A stretch of DNA of 64,000 nt from Duganella sp. 1411 (GTDB lineage: Bacteria; Pseudomonadota; Gammaproteobacteria; Burkholderiales; Burkholderiaceae_D), in NCBI RefSeq assembly GCF_017833525.1, contig NZ_JAFICD010000007.1, positions 230,774-294,773 of the forward strand, in the 5' to 3' direction. Shown piece by piece: positions 40,110-48,808 of this stretch (positions are counted from its first letter, which is position 1; every line of letters begins with the position of its first letter). The notes beneath the pieces were generated by a model. The model searched no databases and was not told the DNA's origin. It saw only the letters and a list, made by a program, of their open reading frames with translations. Both the position numbers and the translations under genes were made by a program.

Positions 40110-42761
40110 TTAAACAACGATGTTGATCAATTTGCCCGGTACGACGATGATCTTCTTCGGCGTGCCCTCGATGAATTTCTGCACCCCTTCGCTGGCCAGC
40201 GCCGCCGCTTCGATGGTGGCCTTGTCGGCGCCCTTGGCGACCACCACGCTGCCGCGCAGCTTGCCGTTCACCTGGATCATCATCTCGATCTCGGCCTGCT
40301 CCAGCGCCGCCGGGTCGACCTGGGGCCACTGGACGTTGAGGATGTCGCCGAATTTTTTCGCGTAGCCCAGCTCCTCCCACAGCACGTGGGTGATGTGCGG
40401 CGCCACGGGATTGAGCAGCCGCAGGAAGATCGACAGCCCTTCGGTCACCACCGCGCCGGTGGCGGCGCCGTCATCGAGCTTGGCCGATTCGAGCGTATTG
40501 AGCATCTTCATGCAGGCCGACACCACGGTGTTGTACTGGATACGATTGATGTCATAGTCGGCCTGCTGCAGGATCTTGTGCAGCTCGCGGCGCAGCGCCT
40601 TGTGGCCCTCCGCGTAATCGCGCGCGCCCGGCGTGATCGGGTCGGCCAATGCCGCGCCGATGCGCGCGGCCTGCGCATAGCCGTAAGCCCACACGCGGCG
40701 CAGGAAGCGGTTGGCGCCTTCGACGCCGCTGCCCGACCATTCCAGCGTTTGCTCCGGCGGCGAGGCGAACATCGTGAACAGGCGCGCCGTGTCGGCGCCG
40801 TACTGGCCGATCTGCGCGGCCGGGTCGATGCCATTGTTCTTCGACTTCGACATCTTCTCGGTGCCGCCGATCTGCACCGGCTGGCCGTCGTCCTTCGACA
40901 CGGCGCCTTGCGGGCGGCCCTTGTCGTCCAGCGTCACTTCGACGTCGGCCGGATTGAACCAGGTCTTCTTGCCGGCGTCGTCCTCGCGGAAGTAGGTTTC
41001 GTTGAGCACCATGCCCTGGGTCAGCAGGTTGGTGAACGGCTCGTCGAACTTGACGATGCCGAAATCGCGCATCACCTTGGTCCAGAAGCGCGCATATAAC
41101 AAGTGCAAAACAGCGTGCTCGATGCCGCCGATGTACTGGTCCATCGGCATCCAGTAGTCGTTGCGTTCATCGACCATGGCCTCGTTGGCGCCCGGCGACG
41201 TATAGCGCATGTAGTACCACGACGAATCGACGAAGGTGTCCATGGTGTCGGTCTCGCGGCGCGCCGGCTTGCCGCACTGCGGGCAGTCGCACTTGAGGAA
41301 GGCTTCGTACTTGTTGAGCGGATTGCCGCTGCCGTCCGGCACGCAGTCCTCCGGCAGCACCACCGGCAGGTCTTTTTCCGGCACCGGCACCGAGCCGCAA
41401 TCGGCGCAGTTGATCATCGGGATAGGCGTGCCCCAGTAGCGCTGGCGCGAGATGCCCCAGTCGCGCAGGCGGAAGGTGATCTTCTTCTCGCCCAGTCCCT
41501 TGGCGACCATGTCGGCGGCCACCGCGTCGACCGCGTCAGCATAATTGAGGCCGTCGTACTTGCCCGAGTTGGTGACGATGGAGACGGCCTTGTCGCCGTA
41601 CCATTCCTGCCATGCCTCGGTCGAAAACTCCTGGCCCTCGGCCTTGATCACCTGCTTGATCGGCAGGTTGTATTTTTTGGCGAAGGCGAAATCGCGCTCG
41701 TCGTGCGCCGGCACGCCCATGACGGCGCCGTCGCCGTAGGTGATCAGCACGTAGTTGCCGACCCAGACCTCGACCTGCTCGCCGGTCAGCGGATGGGTGA
41801 CGAACAGGCCGGTCGGCATGCCCTTCTTCTCCATCGTCGCCATGTCGGCCTCGATCACGGAACCCAGCTTGCACTCGGCGTTGAAGGCGGCCAGCGCGGG
41901 ATTGGTCTGCGCGGCGTGGATCGCCAGCGGATGCTCGGCCGCCACGGCGCAGAAGGTCACGCCCATGATGGTGTCCGGGCGGGTGGTGAAGACGTACATT
42001 TTGCCGTCCTGGATCAACTGGCCGTCGGCGTCCTTGATCTGGTGCGGGAAGGCGAAGCGCACGCCGGTCGATTTGCCGATCCAGTTGGCCTGCATGGTGC
42101 GCACGCGCTCCGGCCAGCCCGGCAGCTTGCTGTCGACGTGTTCCAGCAGCTCGTCGGCGTAGTCGGTGATGCGGGCGTAGTACATCGGGATCTCGCGCTT
42201 TTCGATCAGCGCGCCCGAACGCCAGCCGCGGCCGTCGATGACCTGCTCGTTGGCCAGCACGGTCTGGTCGATCGGGTCCCAGTTCACGGTGCCGGTCTTT
42301 TTATAGATGATGCCTTTTTCGAGCATCTTCAGGAACATCCACTGGTTCCACTTGTAGTATTCCGGCTTGCAGGCGGTCATCTCGCGCGACCAGTCGATCG
42401 CCAGGCCCATCGACTCCATCTGCTCGCGCATGTGGGCGATGTTCGAATAGGTCCACTGCGCCGGCGGCACGTTGTTGGCCATCGCCGCGTTCTCCGCCGG
42501 CATGCCGAACGCGTCCCAGCCCATCGGCATCAGCACGTTATAGCCGTTCATGCGCAGGTAGCGGTACATCACGTCGTTGATCGTATAGTTGCGGACGTGG
42601 CCCATGTGCAGCTTGCCCGACGGGTAAGGCAGCATCGAACAGGCGTAATACTTCCCCTTCGGGAAACGCGGGTCGTGCTCGACGGCTTTATAGGCGTCGA
42701 TGGCCTTCCAGTGGGATTGCGCGGCTTTTTCTACGTCGGCGGGACTATATTTATCTTGCAT
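40110..42761 (-). CDS. leuS: Leucyl-tRNA synthetase
   Basis: 883 residues. Class Ia signatures are present: HIGH as HMGH in PYPSGKLHMGHVRNYTI, and KMSKS in GGTEKMSKSKNNGIDP. The editing domain (TRPDTIMGVTFCAVAAEHP, TGLFVTHPLTGE) and the zinc-type cysteines (CADCGSVPV, CDCPQCGKPARR) are also visible. Start ATG 42761 (MQDKYSPADV) matches the usual N-terminus; a frame to 42824 is longer than the family. Heads the leuS-lptE-holA-proA operon. Confidence 0.97.
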   Translation of the reverse strand: MQDKYSPADVEKAAQSHWKAIDAYKAVEHDPRFPKGKYYACSMLPYPSGKLHMGHVRNYTINDVMYRYLRMNGYNVLMPMGWDAFGMPAENAAMANNVPPAQWTYSNIAHMREQMESMGLAIDWSREMTACKPEYYKWNQWMFLKMLEKGIIYKKTGTVNWDPIDQTVLANEQVIDGRGWRSGALIEKREIPMYYARITDYADELLEHVDSKLPGWPERVRTMQANWIGKSTGVRFAFPHQIKDADGQLIQDGKMYVFTTRPDTIMGVTFCAVAAEHPLAIHAAQTNPALAAFNAECKLGSVIEADMATMEKKGMPTGLFVTHPLTGEQVEVWVGNYVLITYGDGAVMGVPAHDERDFAFAKKYNLPIKQVIKAEGQEFSTEAWQEWYGDKAVSIVTNSGKYDGLNYADAVDAVAADMVAKGLGEKKITFRLRDWGISRQRYWGTPIPMINCADCGSVPVPEKDLPVVLPEDCVPDGSGNPLNKYEAFLKCDCPQCGKPARRETDTMDTFVDSSWYYMRYTSPGANEAMVDERNDYWMPMDQYIGGIEHAVLHLLYARFWTKVMRDFGIVKFDEPFTNLLTQGMVLNETYFREDDAGKKTWFNPADVEVTLDDKGRPQGAVSKDDGQPVQIGGTEKMSKSKNNGIDPAAQIGQYGADTARLFTMFASPPEQTLEWSGSGVEGANRFLRRVWAYGYAQAARIGAALADPITPGARDYAEGHKALRRELHKILQQADYDINRIQYNTVVSACMKMLNTLESAKLDDGAATGAVVTEGLSIFLRLLNPVAPHITHVLWEELGYAKKFGDILNVQWPQVDPAALEQAEIEMMIQVNGKLRGSVVVAKGADKATIEAAALASEGVQKFIEGTPKKIIVVPGKLINIVV

Positions 42762-42881
42762 GGTGGTGTGCGGCCAGGCGTGGCGGCTAAAAGTGTATAT
42801 GAACCGGACATTATACTGGGTCAACCGGGCCTAGCGCACGAGAGTGCCCCCACGGCGCCCTCCAGACGGTAAGATAACCGT

Positions 42882-43646
42882 ATGCTGTACCGCGAATACC
42901 CTCCCCACCCGGCCTTAAGCGCCCATGTCGACTGCATGTGGACGGCGCGCGCGCCAGCCGTCGCGCCCGGGCGGGCGCATACGCACCGGGTGCTGCCCGA
43001 TAACTGCGTCGACATCCTGTGGCAGGACGGCGGCGGGCCGGCTTTCGCGGTCGGCATGATGAGCACGGCCATCCAGGTGGCCAGCGCCGGGCCGGTGCGC
43101 ACGGTGGCGGTGCGCTTCAAGCCCGGCGCGGCGGGGGCTTTCCTGGCGACGCCGCTGCACGCGCTGACCGACCAGCGGGCCGACATCGACCTGCTGTGGG
43201 GTCGCGGCGACGCCGACCGGCTGGCCGACGCCCTGTGGACCAATGAATTGACCGACCGCGCACGGCTTGCGTTGATTGAAACACAACTGCTGCGGCGGCT
43301 GCGCGCGGCCGATCCGGGCGCCGCCGCCGGCGAGGCGCTGATCCGGCGCGCGTTGGGCGCGCTCGACGCCAGCGGCGGCGGCGTGCGGATCGACGAGCTG
43401 GCGGCGCGGCTGGGGGTGTCGCGCCAGCACCTGGCGGCGCAGTTCCGCACCCGGGTCGGACTGTCGCCCAAGCTGTATGCGCGCATTTGCCGCTTCCGCC
43501 TGGCCACGGCGGCGCTCAAGGCGGCGCCGACGCCGGACTGGGCGCGATTGGCGCTCGACTGCGGGTATTTCGACCAGTCGCACCTGATCCATGATTTCCA
43601 GGAGTTCGCCGGCAGCGCGCCGGAGCGCTTCCTGCGCGCCGCGTGA
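42882..43646 (+). CDS. AraC family transcriptional regulator
   Basis: 254 residues. The N-terminal domain (YREYPPHPALSAHVDCMWTARA, HRVLPDNCVDILW) is of the DUF6597 type, and the C-terminal double helix-turn-helix reads VRIDELAARLGVSRQHLAAQFRTRVGLSPKLYARICRF, then CGYFDQSHLIHDFQEFAGSAPERF. Translation begins 120 nt from the divergent leuS gene. It precedes a VOC-fold protein on the same strand, perhaps its target. Confidence 0.88.
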   Translation: MLYREYPPHPALSAHVDCMWTARAPAVAPGRAHTHRVLPDNCVDILWQDGGGPAFAVGMMSTAIQVASAGPVRTVAVRFKPGAAGAFLATPLHALTDQRADIDLLWGRGDADRLADALWTNELTDRARLALIETQLLRRLRAADPGAAAGEALIRRALGALDASGGGVRIDELAARLGVSRQHLAAQFRTRVGLSPKLYARICRFRLATAALKAAPTPDWARLALDCGYFDQSHLIHDFQEFAGSAPERFLRAA

Positions 43647-43733
43647 TCGCGGCGGCGGATTCCATTTTTACAATCGGCAGCGCGGCGAACGTGCCAAGAT
43701 GGCGCTTTCGTCATGTTTATGGAGACTTGCATC

Positions 43734-44099
43734 ATGATCAAGGGACTGCGCACGGTGGTGTATCCGGTGGCCGATCTGGCCGCCGCCAAGGACTGGTATG
43801 CCAAGGTGTTCGATACCGCGCCGTATTTCGACCAGCCTTTTTATGTCGGCTTCAATGTCGGCGGTTTTGAACTGGGTTTGATCCCGGACGGCCGCGCGGC
43901 CACCGCCGGCGGCATGGTCTACTGGGGCGTCGACGACATCGCGGCCGAAGTCGAACGCGTCACCGCGCTGGGCGCGACCATCCACGGCGCCATCCAGGAT
44001 GTCGGCGAAAACATCAAAACGGTCGAATTGGCCGACCCGTTCGGTAATTTGCTGTGCCTGATTTACAACCCGCATTTCGATCCGAAAGCGGTACGCTGA
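43734..44099 (+). CDS. VOC family (glyoxalase-like) protein
   Basis: 121 residues from ATG 43734, following GGAGACTTGCATC. KGLRTVVYPVADLAAAKDWYAKVF is the usual first beta-alpha unit; GGMVYWGVDDIAAEVERVTALGA and TVELADPFGNLLCLIYNPHF form the second. VOC proteins bind a divalent metal and include glyoxalases, dioxygenases and resistance proteins. This one has a metal-ligand-like Glu in ELADPFGN. Substrate unknown. Confidence 0.85.
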   Translation: MIKGLRTVVYPVADLAAAKDWYAKVFDTAPYFDQPFYVGFNVGGFELGLIPDGRAATAGGMVYWGVDDIAAEVERVTALGATIHGAIQDVGENIKTVELADPFGNLLCLIYNPHFDPKAVR

Positions 44100-44157
44100 C
44101 GCATGGGGTTGACGGTTTGTGGCAAACTACGCCCCTTCAAAAAGAAAGAGGTAGTCC

Positions 44158-44967
44158 ATGTCCCGCCGTAACGCCAATATGATCAAGTCGCCCGAACAAA
44201 TCGTCATGGCGCGCGTCGCCGCCCAGCTGGCGGCCGACGTGCTGACGATGATCGGCCCGCACATCAAGCCGGGCGTGACGACGGCCTACCTCGACCAGCT
44301 GTGCAACGACTACATCGTCAACGTGCAGAAGGTCATCCCGGCCAACGTCGGTTACGGCGGCTTTCCGGCCACCGTGTGCAGCTCGATCAACCACGTGGTC
44401 TGCCACGGCATTCCCTCGCCCGACGAAGTGCTCAAGGACGGCGACATCATCAACATCGACGTCGCCGTCATCAAGGATGGCTGGCATGGCGACACCAGCC
44501 GCATGTACTACGTCGGCGAACCGTCGAAGGCGGCGCGCAAGCTGGTCGAGACCACCTACGCGGCGATGTGGGCCGGCATCCGCGCCGTGCGGCCGAGCGC
44601 CACGCTGGGCGATGTCGGTTTCGCGATCCAGACGGTGGCCGAGAAGGCCGGCTTCAGCGTGGTGCTCGATTATTGCGGCCATGGCATCGGCCAGGTGTAC
44701 CACGAGGAGCCGCAGGTGACGCACTACGGCCGTCCGGGCCAGGGCATGGTGCTCAAGCCGGGCATGCTGTTCACGATCGAGCCGATGATCAACGCCGGCC
44801 GCGCCGCGACCAGGGAATTGGACGACGGCTGGACCGTCGAGACGCGCGACAAATCGTTGTCGGCGCAGTGGGAGCACATGGTGCTGGTGACCGATACCGG
44901 GTTCGAGGTGTTGACCCTGGCCCCGGGCGAGACCGGCGCCAAGGCGCAGATCCCGATCGTCGGCTGA
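44158..44967 (+). CDS. map: Methionine aminopeptidase, type I
   Basis: 269 residues, removes N-terminal methionine. All five metal ligands are recognisable: Asp in IINIDVAVIKDGWHGDTSRM (two), His in CGHGIGQVYHEEP, Glu in FTIEPMINAG and Glu in QWEHMVLVT. Start ATG 44158 after AAAGAAAGAGGTAGTCC. Unlike many map genes it is not beside rpsB, so it could be a second copy. Convergent with the barstar-ExbD-ExbB group. Confidence 0.94.
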   Translation: MSRRNANMIKSPEQIVMARVAAQLAADVLTMIGPHIKPGVTTAYLDQLCNDYIVNVQKVIPANVGYGGFPATVCSSINHVVCHGIPSPDEVLKDGDIINIDVAVIKDGWHGDTSRMYYVGEPSKAARKLVETTYAAMWAGIRAVRPSATLGDVGFAIQTVAEKAGFSVVLDYCGHGIGQVYHEEPQVTHYGRPGQGMVLKPGMLFTIEPMINAGRAATRELDDGWTVETRDKSLSAQWEHMVLVTDTGFEVLTLAPGETGAKAQIPIVG

Positions 44968-44988
44968 GTTTTAACCCCGGGCCACGCC

Positions 44989-45015
44989 GGGGTCGGACCC
45001 AAGGGGTCCGACCCC
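44989..45015. repeat. GGGGTCGGACCC palindrome, copy 2
   Basis: GGGGTCGGACCC (44989-45000), AAG, GGGTCCGACCCC (45004-45015), a perfect 12-bp stem between the convergent map and barstar genes. The arms are identical to copy 1 at 32771; only the 3-nt loop differs. Confidence 0.8.
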
Positions 45016-45057
45016 ATACCCGCGACCGCAGCGCCGTCCGCGCCCGGCGGTGCGGGT

Positions 45058-45384
45058 TTACTTCAACGTCAACTTCAACGCCGGCTTCTCGCCGTAATCC
45101 TCGTACCGCTCGTTGATGCCGGTCACGCAGTACGTCACCTCCTCCAGCACATCCGGCGCGGCCGCCTTCATCGCCGCTGCGTCCTGGATGACGATGTCGA
45201 GCACCTCGTTCGGCTTCAGGCGGAATTTGCTCATGCAGTCTTCATCGCGCAAATAGCTCAGGCAATCGACCCAGGCGTCCATCGTCGCGCCGTACGTGTC
45301 GGGGAAACCCATCGCCGCCTTGCAGGCCGCGTGGAAGCTGCCCATGTCGGTGATCGCCGCGCCGTTCAATTCTGCGGTTGCCAT
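45058..45384 (-). CDS. Barstar family ribonuclease inhibitor
   Basis: 108 residues. AAITDMGSFHAACKAAMGFPDTYGATMDAWVDCLSYLRDED is the barstar signature (helix, then GFPxxYGxxxDAWxDCL). Barstar blocks barnase-type ribonucleases. No ribonuclease gene is nearby, so it may protect against toxins from competitors or be a metabolic relic. Its ATG overlaps the ExbD stop codon by one base (TAATG), so it is the last gene of the ExbB-ExbD operon. Confidence 0.85.
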   Translation of the reverse strand: MATAELNGAAITDMGSFHAACKAAMGFPDTYGATMDAWVDCLSYLRDEDCMSKFRLKPNEVLDIVIQDAAAMKAAAPDVLEEVTYCVTGINERYEDYGEKPALKLTLK

Positions 45385-45818
45385 TATTTCTTCTCTGCTT
45401 TCTTCGGGTCCGTGACGAACCCCAGTTTCGTTAATCCATTGGTCTGCGCCGCCGCCATGACCTGCGCCACCACTTCGTAACGCGTGTCCTTGTCGGCGCG
45501 CAGCTGCAGCTCCGGCTGCGGCTCCTGTTTGGCCGCTTCGACCAGCCGCGCCTCCAGCGCCTCCCGCTCGATCGGCTCGTTGTTCCAGAAGACCTTGCCC
45601 TTGCCGTCGATGGCCAAGGTGACGGTGGCCGACTCGGCCTGTTGCGGCGCGGCCGGCGCCTGCGCCTTCGGCAGATCGAGCTTGACCGCGCTGGTGAACA
45701 TAGGCGCGCTGAGGATGAAGATCACCAGCAGCACCAGCATCACGTCCACCATCGGCGTGACGTTGATGTCGGACATCGGTCCCGGCTGGCGGTGGTGGTT
45801 AAATGCGCCAAAACTCAT
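45384..45818 (-). CDS. ExbD/TolR family biopolymer transporter
   Basis: 144 residues. One membrane helix (VDVMLVLLVIFILSAPMFTSAV) after the conserved MSDINVTPMVDV, where the helix Asp is the proton-carrying residue. The periplasmic domain ends LTKLGFVTDP. With the upstream ExbB-like protein it forms the motor energising TonB or TolA. No TonB gene follows; the barstar gene does. Confidence 0.92.
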   Translation of the reverse strand: MSFGAFNHHRQPGPMSDINVTPMVDVMLVLLVIFILSAPMFTSAVKLDLPKAQAPAAPQQAESATVTLAIDGKGKVFWNNEPIEREALEARLVEAAKQEPQPELQLRADKDTRYEVVAQVMAAAQTNGLTKLGFVTDPKKAEKK

Positions 45819-45850
45819 GGCTGCTCCCGGCTCAGGTTGAGAGTGCGTGC

Positions 45851-46537
45851 TTACTTCGCGGCGCGGGCGCCGGTCGTCAGGTAGGCCTGCAGGTCGTACG
45901 CGAACGCGTCCAGCTCGGACAAGGTCAAGCGGTTGACGCGGTTGAAGGCGTTAAACGCCAGCACCGCCGGAATCGCCACCGTCAGGCCGATGGCGGTCAT
46001 GACCAGCGCCTCGCCCACAGGGCCGGCCACTTTGTCGATCTGCACGGTGCCGTTGGCCGAGACGTTGGCCAGCGCGTGGTAGATCCCCCACACGGTGCCC
46101 AGCAGGCCGACGAACGGCGCGGTCGCGCCGATCGACGCCAGCACGGTCAGGCCGCCCTCGAGGCGGTTGGTCGAGCGCTGGATCGCCACGCGCAGCACGC
46201 GCGTGACCTGCGCCGCGTGGTCCATCTCGCCGCCCAGCGACGGCCGCTCGGCCACCTTGATCTGGGCGGCGCCCTGCAGCGCCAGCGGCAGGTAGATTTT
46301 TTCCGGGTCGGCCAGTTCCAGCGCGGACACGCCGTCGCCCATCGTCGGCGCCTCCCAGAACGCCTGCACCGCCGGCGACGTGCGGCGCACGCGCCAGGCC
46401 GCGAAGGCCTTCGACAGGATGAAGAACCAACTCACCAGCGACATCGCCAGCAGCACGAACGCCACCGCGTGGCTGATGCCGTCGCCCTGCTCCCAATAGT
46501 GGGCCAGGGTGAACTGGTTGGCGACGGCGGGCGTCAT
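45851..46537 (-). CDS. MotA/TolQ/ExbB proton channel family protein
   Basis: 228 residues with three membrane segments (HAVAFVLLAMSLVSWFFILSKAF; GGLTVLASIGATAPFVGLLGTVWGIYHAL; GEALVMTAIGLTVAIPAVLAFNAF). LGTVWGIYHAL and VGEALVMTAIGL are core ExbB/TolQ motifs. Start overlaps the stop codon of dapB (ATGA). Together with ExbD it uses the proton gradient to drive TonB- or Tol-type transport, perhaps serving the TonB receptor at 391-2817. Confidence 0.92.
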   Translation of the reverse strand: MTPAVANQFTLAHYWEQGDGISHAVAFVLLAMSLVSWFFILSKAFAAWRVRRTSPAVQAFWEAPTMGDGVSALELADPEKIYLPLALQGAAQIKVAERPSLGGEMDHAAQVTRVLRVAIQRSTNRLEGGLTVLASIGATAPFVGLLGTVWGIYHALANVSANGTVQIDKVAGPVGEALVMTAIGLTVAIPAVLAFNAFNRVNRLTLSELDAFAYDLQAYLTTGARAAK

Positions 46538-47343
46538 CCGTTCAGCGACAGCACGTCATACATGTCGAACAAGCCGGTCGGCTTGTCGGCCAGGAAGCGG
46601 CAGGCGCGCAGCGCGCCTTGCGCGTAGGTCGCGCGGCTGCTCGATTTGTGGCTGATCTCGATGCGCTCGCCGATGCCGGCGAACAGCACGGTGTGGTCGC
46701 CGACGATGTCGCCGCCGCGGATGGTGGCAAAGCCGATCGACGACGGATCGCGCTCGCCGGTGACGCCTTCGCGCGCGTAGACGGCGCACTCCTTCAAGTC
46801 GCGGCCGAGCGCGCCGGCGATCACTTCGCCCATCTTCAGCGCGGTGCCGGACGGCGCGTCGACCTTGAAGCGGTGGTGCGCCTCGATCACTTCGATGTCG
46901 TAGCCGGTCGCCAGCGCCTTGGCGGCGCGCTCGAGCAGCTTCATCGTGACATTGACGCCGACGCTGAAGTTGGGCGAGAACACGATCGCGGTTTTCTTGG
47001 CCGCTTCGGCGATGGCGGCCTTGCCGGCGTCGTCGAAGCCGGTGGTGCCGATGATCAGTTTGATACCGTGCTCGGCGCAATAGGCCAGGTGCTCGAGCGT
47101 GCCCTCGGGACGGGTGAAGTCGATCAGGTACTGGGCGCCGGCCAGGCCTTGCGCCAGGTCCGAGCGCACCAGCACGCCGGCCGGCTTGCCGAGGAAGGCG
47201 GCGGCGTCGACGCCGACATTGTCCGATCCGGCGCGGTCGAGGGCGCCGGCCAGGCGCGCGTCCGGCGCGTTCTCGACGGCTTCGATCAGGATGCGGCCCA
47301 TGCGGCCACCGGCGCCGGCGATGGCGATATTCATTTCGGTCAT
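46534..47343 (-). CDS. dapB: 4-hydroxy-tetrahydrodipicolinate reductase
   Basis: 269 residues. NADPH-binding AIAGAGGRMGRILIEAV, LIIGTTGFDDAGK, the catalytic EAHHRFKVDAPSGTALKMGEVIA and C-terminal RACRFLADKPTGLFDMYDVL are all typical. Catalyses the second committed step to lysine and diaminopimelate. The order bamE-dapB-exbB is conserved in related genera. It follows bamE by 20 nt. Confidence 0.96.
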   Translation of the reverse strand: MTEMNIAIAGAGGRMGRILIEAVENAPDARLAGALDRAGSDNVGVDAAAFLGKPAGVLVRSDLAQGLAGAQYLIDFTRPEGTLEHLAYCAEHGIKLIIGTTGFDDAGKAAIAEAAKKTAIVFSPNFSVGVNVTMKLLERAAKALATGYDIEVIEAHHRFKVDAPSGTALKMGEVIAGALGRDLKECAVYAREGVTGERDPSSIGFATIRGGDIVGDHTVLFAGIGERIEISHKSSSRATYAQGALRACRFLADKPTGLFDMYDVLSLNG

Positions 47344-47363
47344 GCTTACTTCCTTATTTGGCC

Positions 47364-48026
47364 TTATTTTCTGTCGTTGCCCACGGTCACGCCGACCGGC
47401 GCGGGGGCGGCGTTGTCGGTACCCGTCGGCGGCGGCGGCGCGCTCGGCGACGGCTTGTTCTCCGGCGCGTTCGGATCTTTCTTGATCTTCGGCGCCGGGC
47501 CGGCGATGCGGGCGATGTATTCTTTTTCGGTCGGCAGGTTGCCGCCTTCCCAGCGCGCGACCTTGCCGTCGTCGTCGAAGAACACGATCACGCGGCTGGT
47601 GGTGACTTCGCCGTTGCCCTTGGCCATGCGGAACGCGTAGTCCCAGCGGTTGGCGTGGAACGGGTCGGTCAGCAGCGCGGTGCCGAAGATGAAGCGGACC
47701 TGGTCGCGCGTCATCCCGACTTTCAATTGCGCCAACATTTCCTCGGAAACAAAGTTACCTTGCTGAATATCGGGACGGTATGGCGAGAAGAACCACATGA
47801 ACTTCTGCAGCGGGGTGATGGTCGTCGTTTGCGCGCCCTTGCTGGCGTCCAGGGTGATGCCGGTTTCCTTGACCTCGTTCGATTTCTCGCCCAGGGTGGT
47901 GTTGGAGGCACAGCCGCCGGCGGCCAGCGCGACGCAGACGGCGCCCGCGAGCAATGGAGCGCGGCGGGTAAAACGGTGCAACAAAGACTGCAACTGGGGC
48001 TGCAATAAAGCCTGGGTGACGCGCAT
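47364..48026 (-). CDS. bamE: Outer membrane protein assembly factor BamE
   Basis: 220 residues from ATG 48026, after GAGGACACTT. Lipobox AAGGCAS. The BamE core reads FMWFFSPYRPDIQQGNFVSEEMLAQLKVGMTRDQVRFIFGTALLTDPFHANRWDYAF. The C-terminal 45 residues are a Pro-rich tail (PSPSAPPPPTGTDNAAPAP) not found in E. coli BamE. Part of the BAM complex that folds outer-membrane barrels. Divergent from fur, a conserved neighbour in betaproteobacteria. Confidence 0.95.
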   Translation of the reverse strand: MRVTQALLQPQLQSLLHRFTRRAPLLAGAVCVALAAGGCASNTTLGEKSNEVKETGITLDASKGAQTTTITPLQKFMWFFSPYRPDIQQGNFVSEEMLAQLKVGMTRDQVRFIFGTALLTDPFHANRWDYAFRMAKGNGEVTTSRVIVFFDDDGKVARWEGGNLPTEKEYIARIAGPAPKIKKDPNAPENKPSPSAPPPPTGTDNAAPAPVGVTVGNDRK

Positions 48027-48145
48027 AAGTGTCCTCAATCTGGTCAAGCGGAAATGCCGAAAAACGCCATATCATAAAGCACAATGCCTGGCGCATGGTG
48101 CGGGAAGGGGCAGCGCGGGCACGCAAAGTGACAGCATTATCCTGT

Positions 48146-48197
48146 AAAACAGGGGATATGTCCCTGTTTTGCCAGGCGCAAGTGTAAATGTTTGCAA
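48146..48197. promoter_or_regulatory. Palindromes in the bamE-fur intergenic region
   Basis: AAAACAGGG (48146-48154), 7 nt, CCCTGTTTT (48162-48170) is a perfect 9-bp inverted repeat. About 20 nt on, GTTTGCAAAC is a 10-bp palindrome. Both lie in the 283-nt divergent promoter region. They could be operators or part of the leader RNA of bamE or fur. Neither is a clear Fur box. Confidence 0.4.
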
Positions 48198-48309
48198 ACG
48201 CCGGGCGGCCCACCGGGCCGCAATCAGGTGACGGCAATAAGTGCGGTCGCGCGCGGAGTGCGTTAAACTGTGGGCTAGCTTTTCGCCAACCAGAATAAGA
48301 GTGTCCACC

Positions 48310-48738
48310 ATGGGTAATAATCCAACCGATCTGAAGGCCAGCGGCCTGAAAGCCACGCTGCCTCGCCTTAAAATCCTGGACATCTTCCAGAACAGCGACG
48401 TGCGCCACCTGACGGCCGAGGATGTCTACAAGATCCTGCTGGCGGACAATATGGACGTCGGCCTGGCCACCGTCTACCGCGTGCTGACCCAGTTCGAGCA
48501 GGCCGGCCTGCTGAACCGCAACCACTTCGAGACGGGCAAGGCCATTTTCGAGCTCAACGAGGGTTCGCACCACGACCACCTGGTGTGCCTGGACTGCGGC
48601 CGGGTCGAGGAATTCTTCGACGAAGAGATCGAAACGCGCCAGCAGATGGTCGCCAAGGAGCGCGGCTTCAACATCGCCGAGCACGCGCTGGCGATCTACG
48701 GCAACTGCACCAAGACGGCCTGCCCGCACCGTCCTTAA
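48310..48738 (+). CDS. fur: Ferric uptake regulator
   Basis: 142 residues from ATG 48310 (MGNNPTDL). The DNA-binding winged helix reads ATLPRLKILDIFQNSDVRHLTAEDVYKILLADNMDVGLATVYRVLTQFEQAGLL. Metal-binding GSHHDHLVCLDCGRVEEF and the C-terminal C-x4-C pair (GNCTKTACP) are intact. It represses iron-uptake genes when loaded with Fe2+. A longer frame to 48241 has no ribosome site. Confidence 0.96.
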   Translation: MGNNPTDLKASGLKATLPRLKILDIFQNSDVRHLTAEDVYKILLADNMDVGLATVYRVLTQFEQAGLLNRNHFETGKAIFELNEGSHHDHLVCLDCGRVEEFFDEEIETRQQMVAKERGFNIAEHALAIYGNCTKTACPHRP

Positions 48739-48764
48739 ATTCAAACCCGCACGGCGCTCAGCCT

Positions 48765-48794
48765 GGGGTCGTACCCCGCACGGGGTACGACCCC
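48765..48794. repeat. GGGGTCGTACCCC palindrome, copy 3
   Basis: GGGGTCGTACCCC (48765-48777), GCAC, GGGGTACGACCCC (48782-48794): 13-bp perfect stem between the convergent fur and hrcA genes. It differs from copies 1 and 2 by matching changes on both arms, so pairing is preserved. Confidence 0.8.
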
Positions 48795-48808
48795 GCCTCA
48801 CCGGGACT

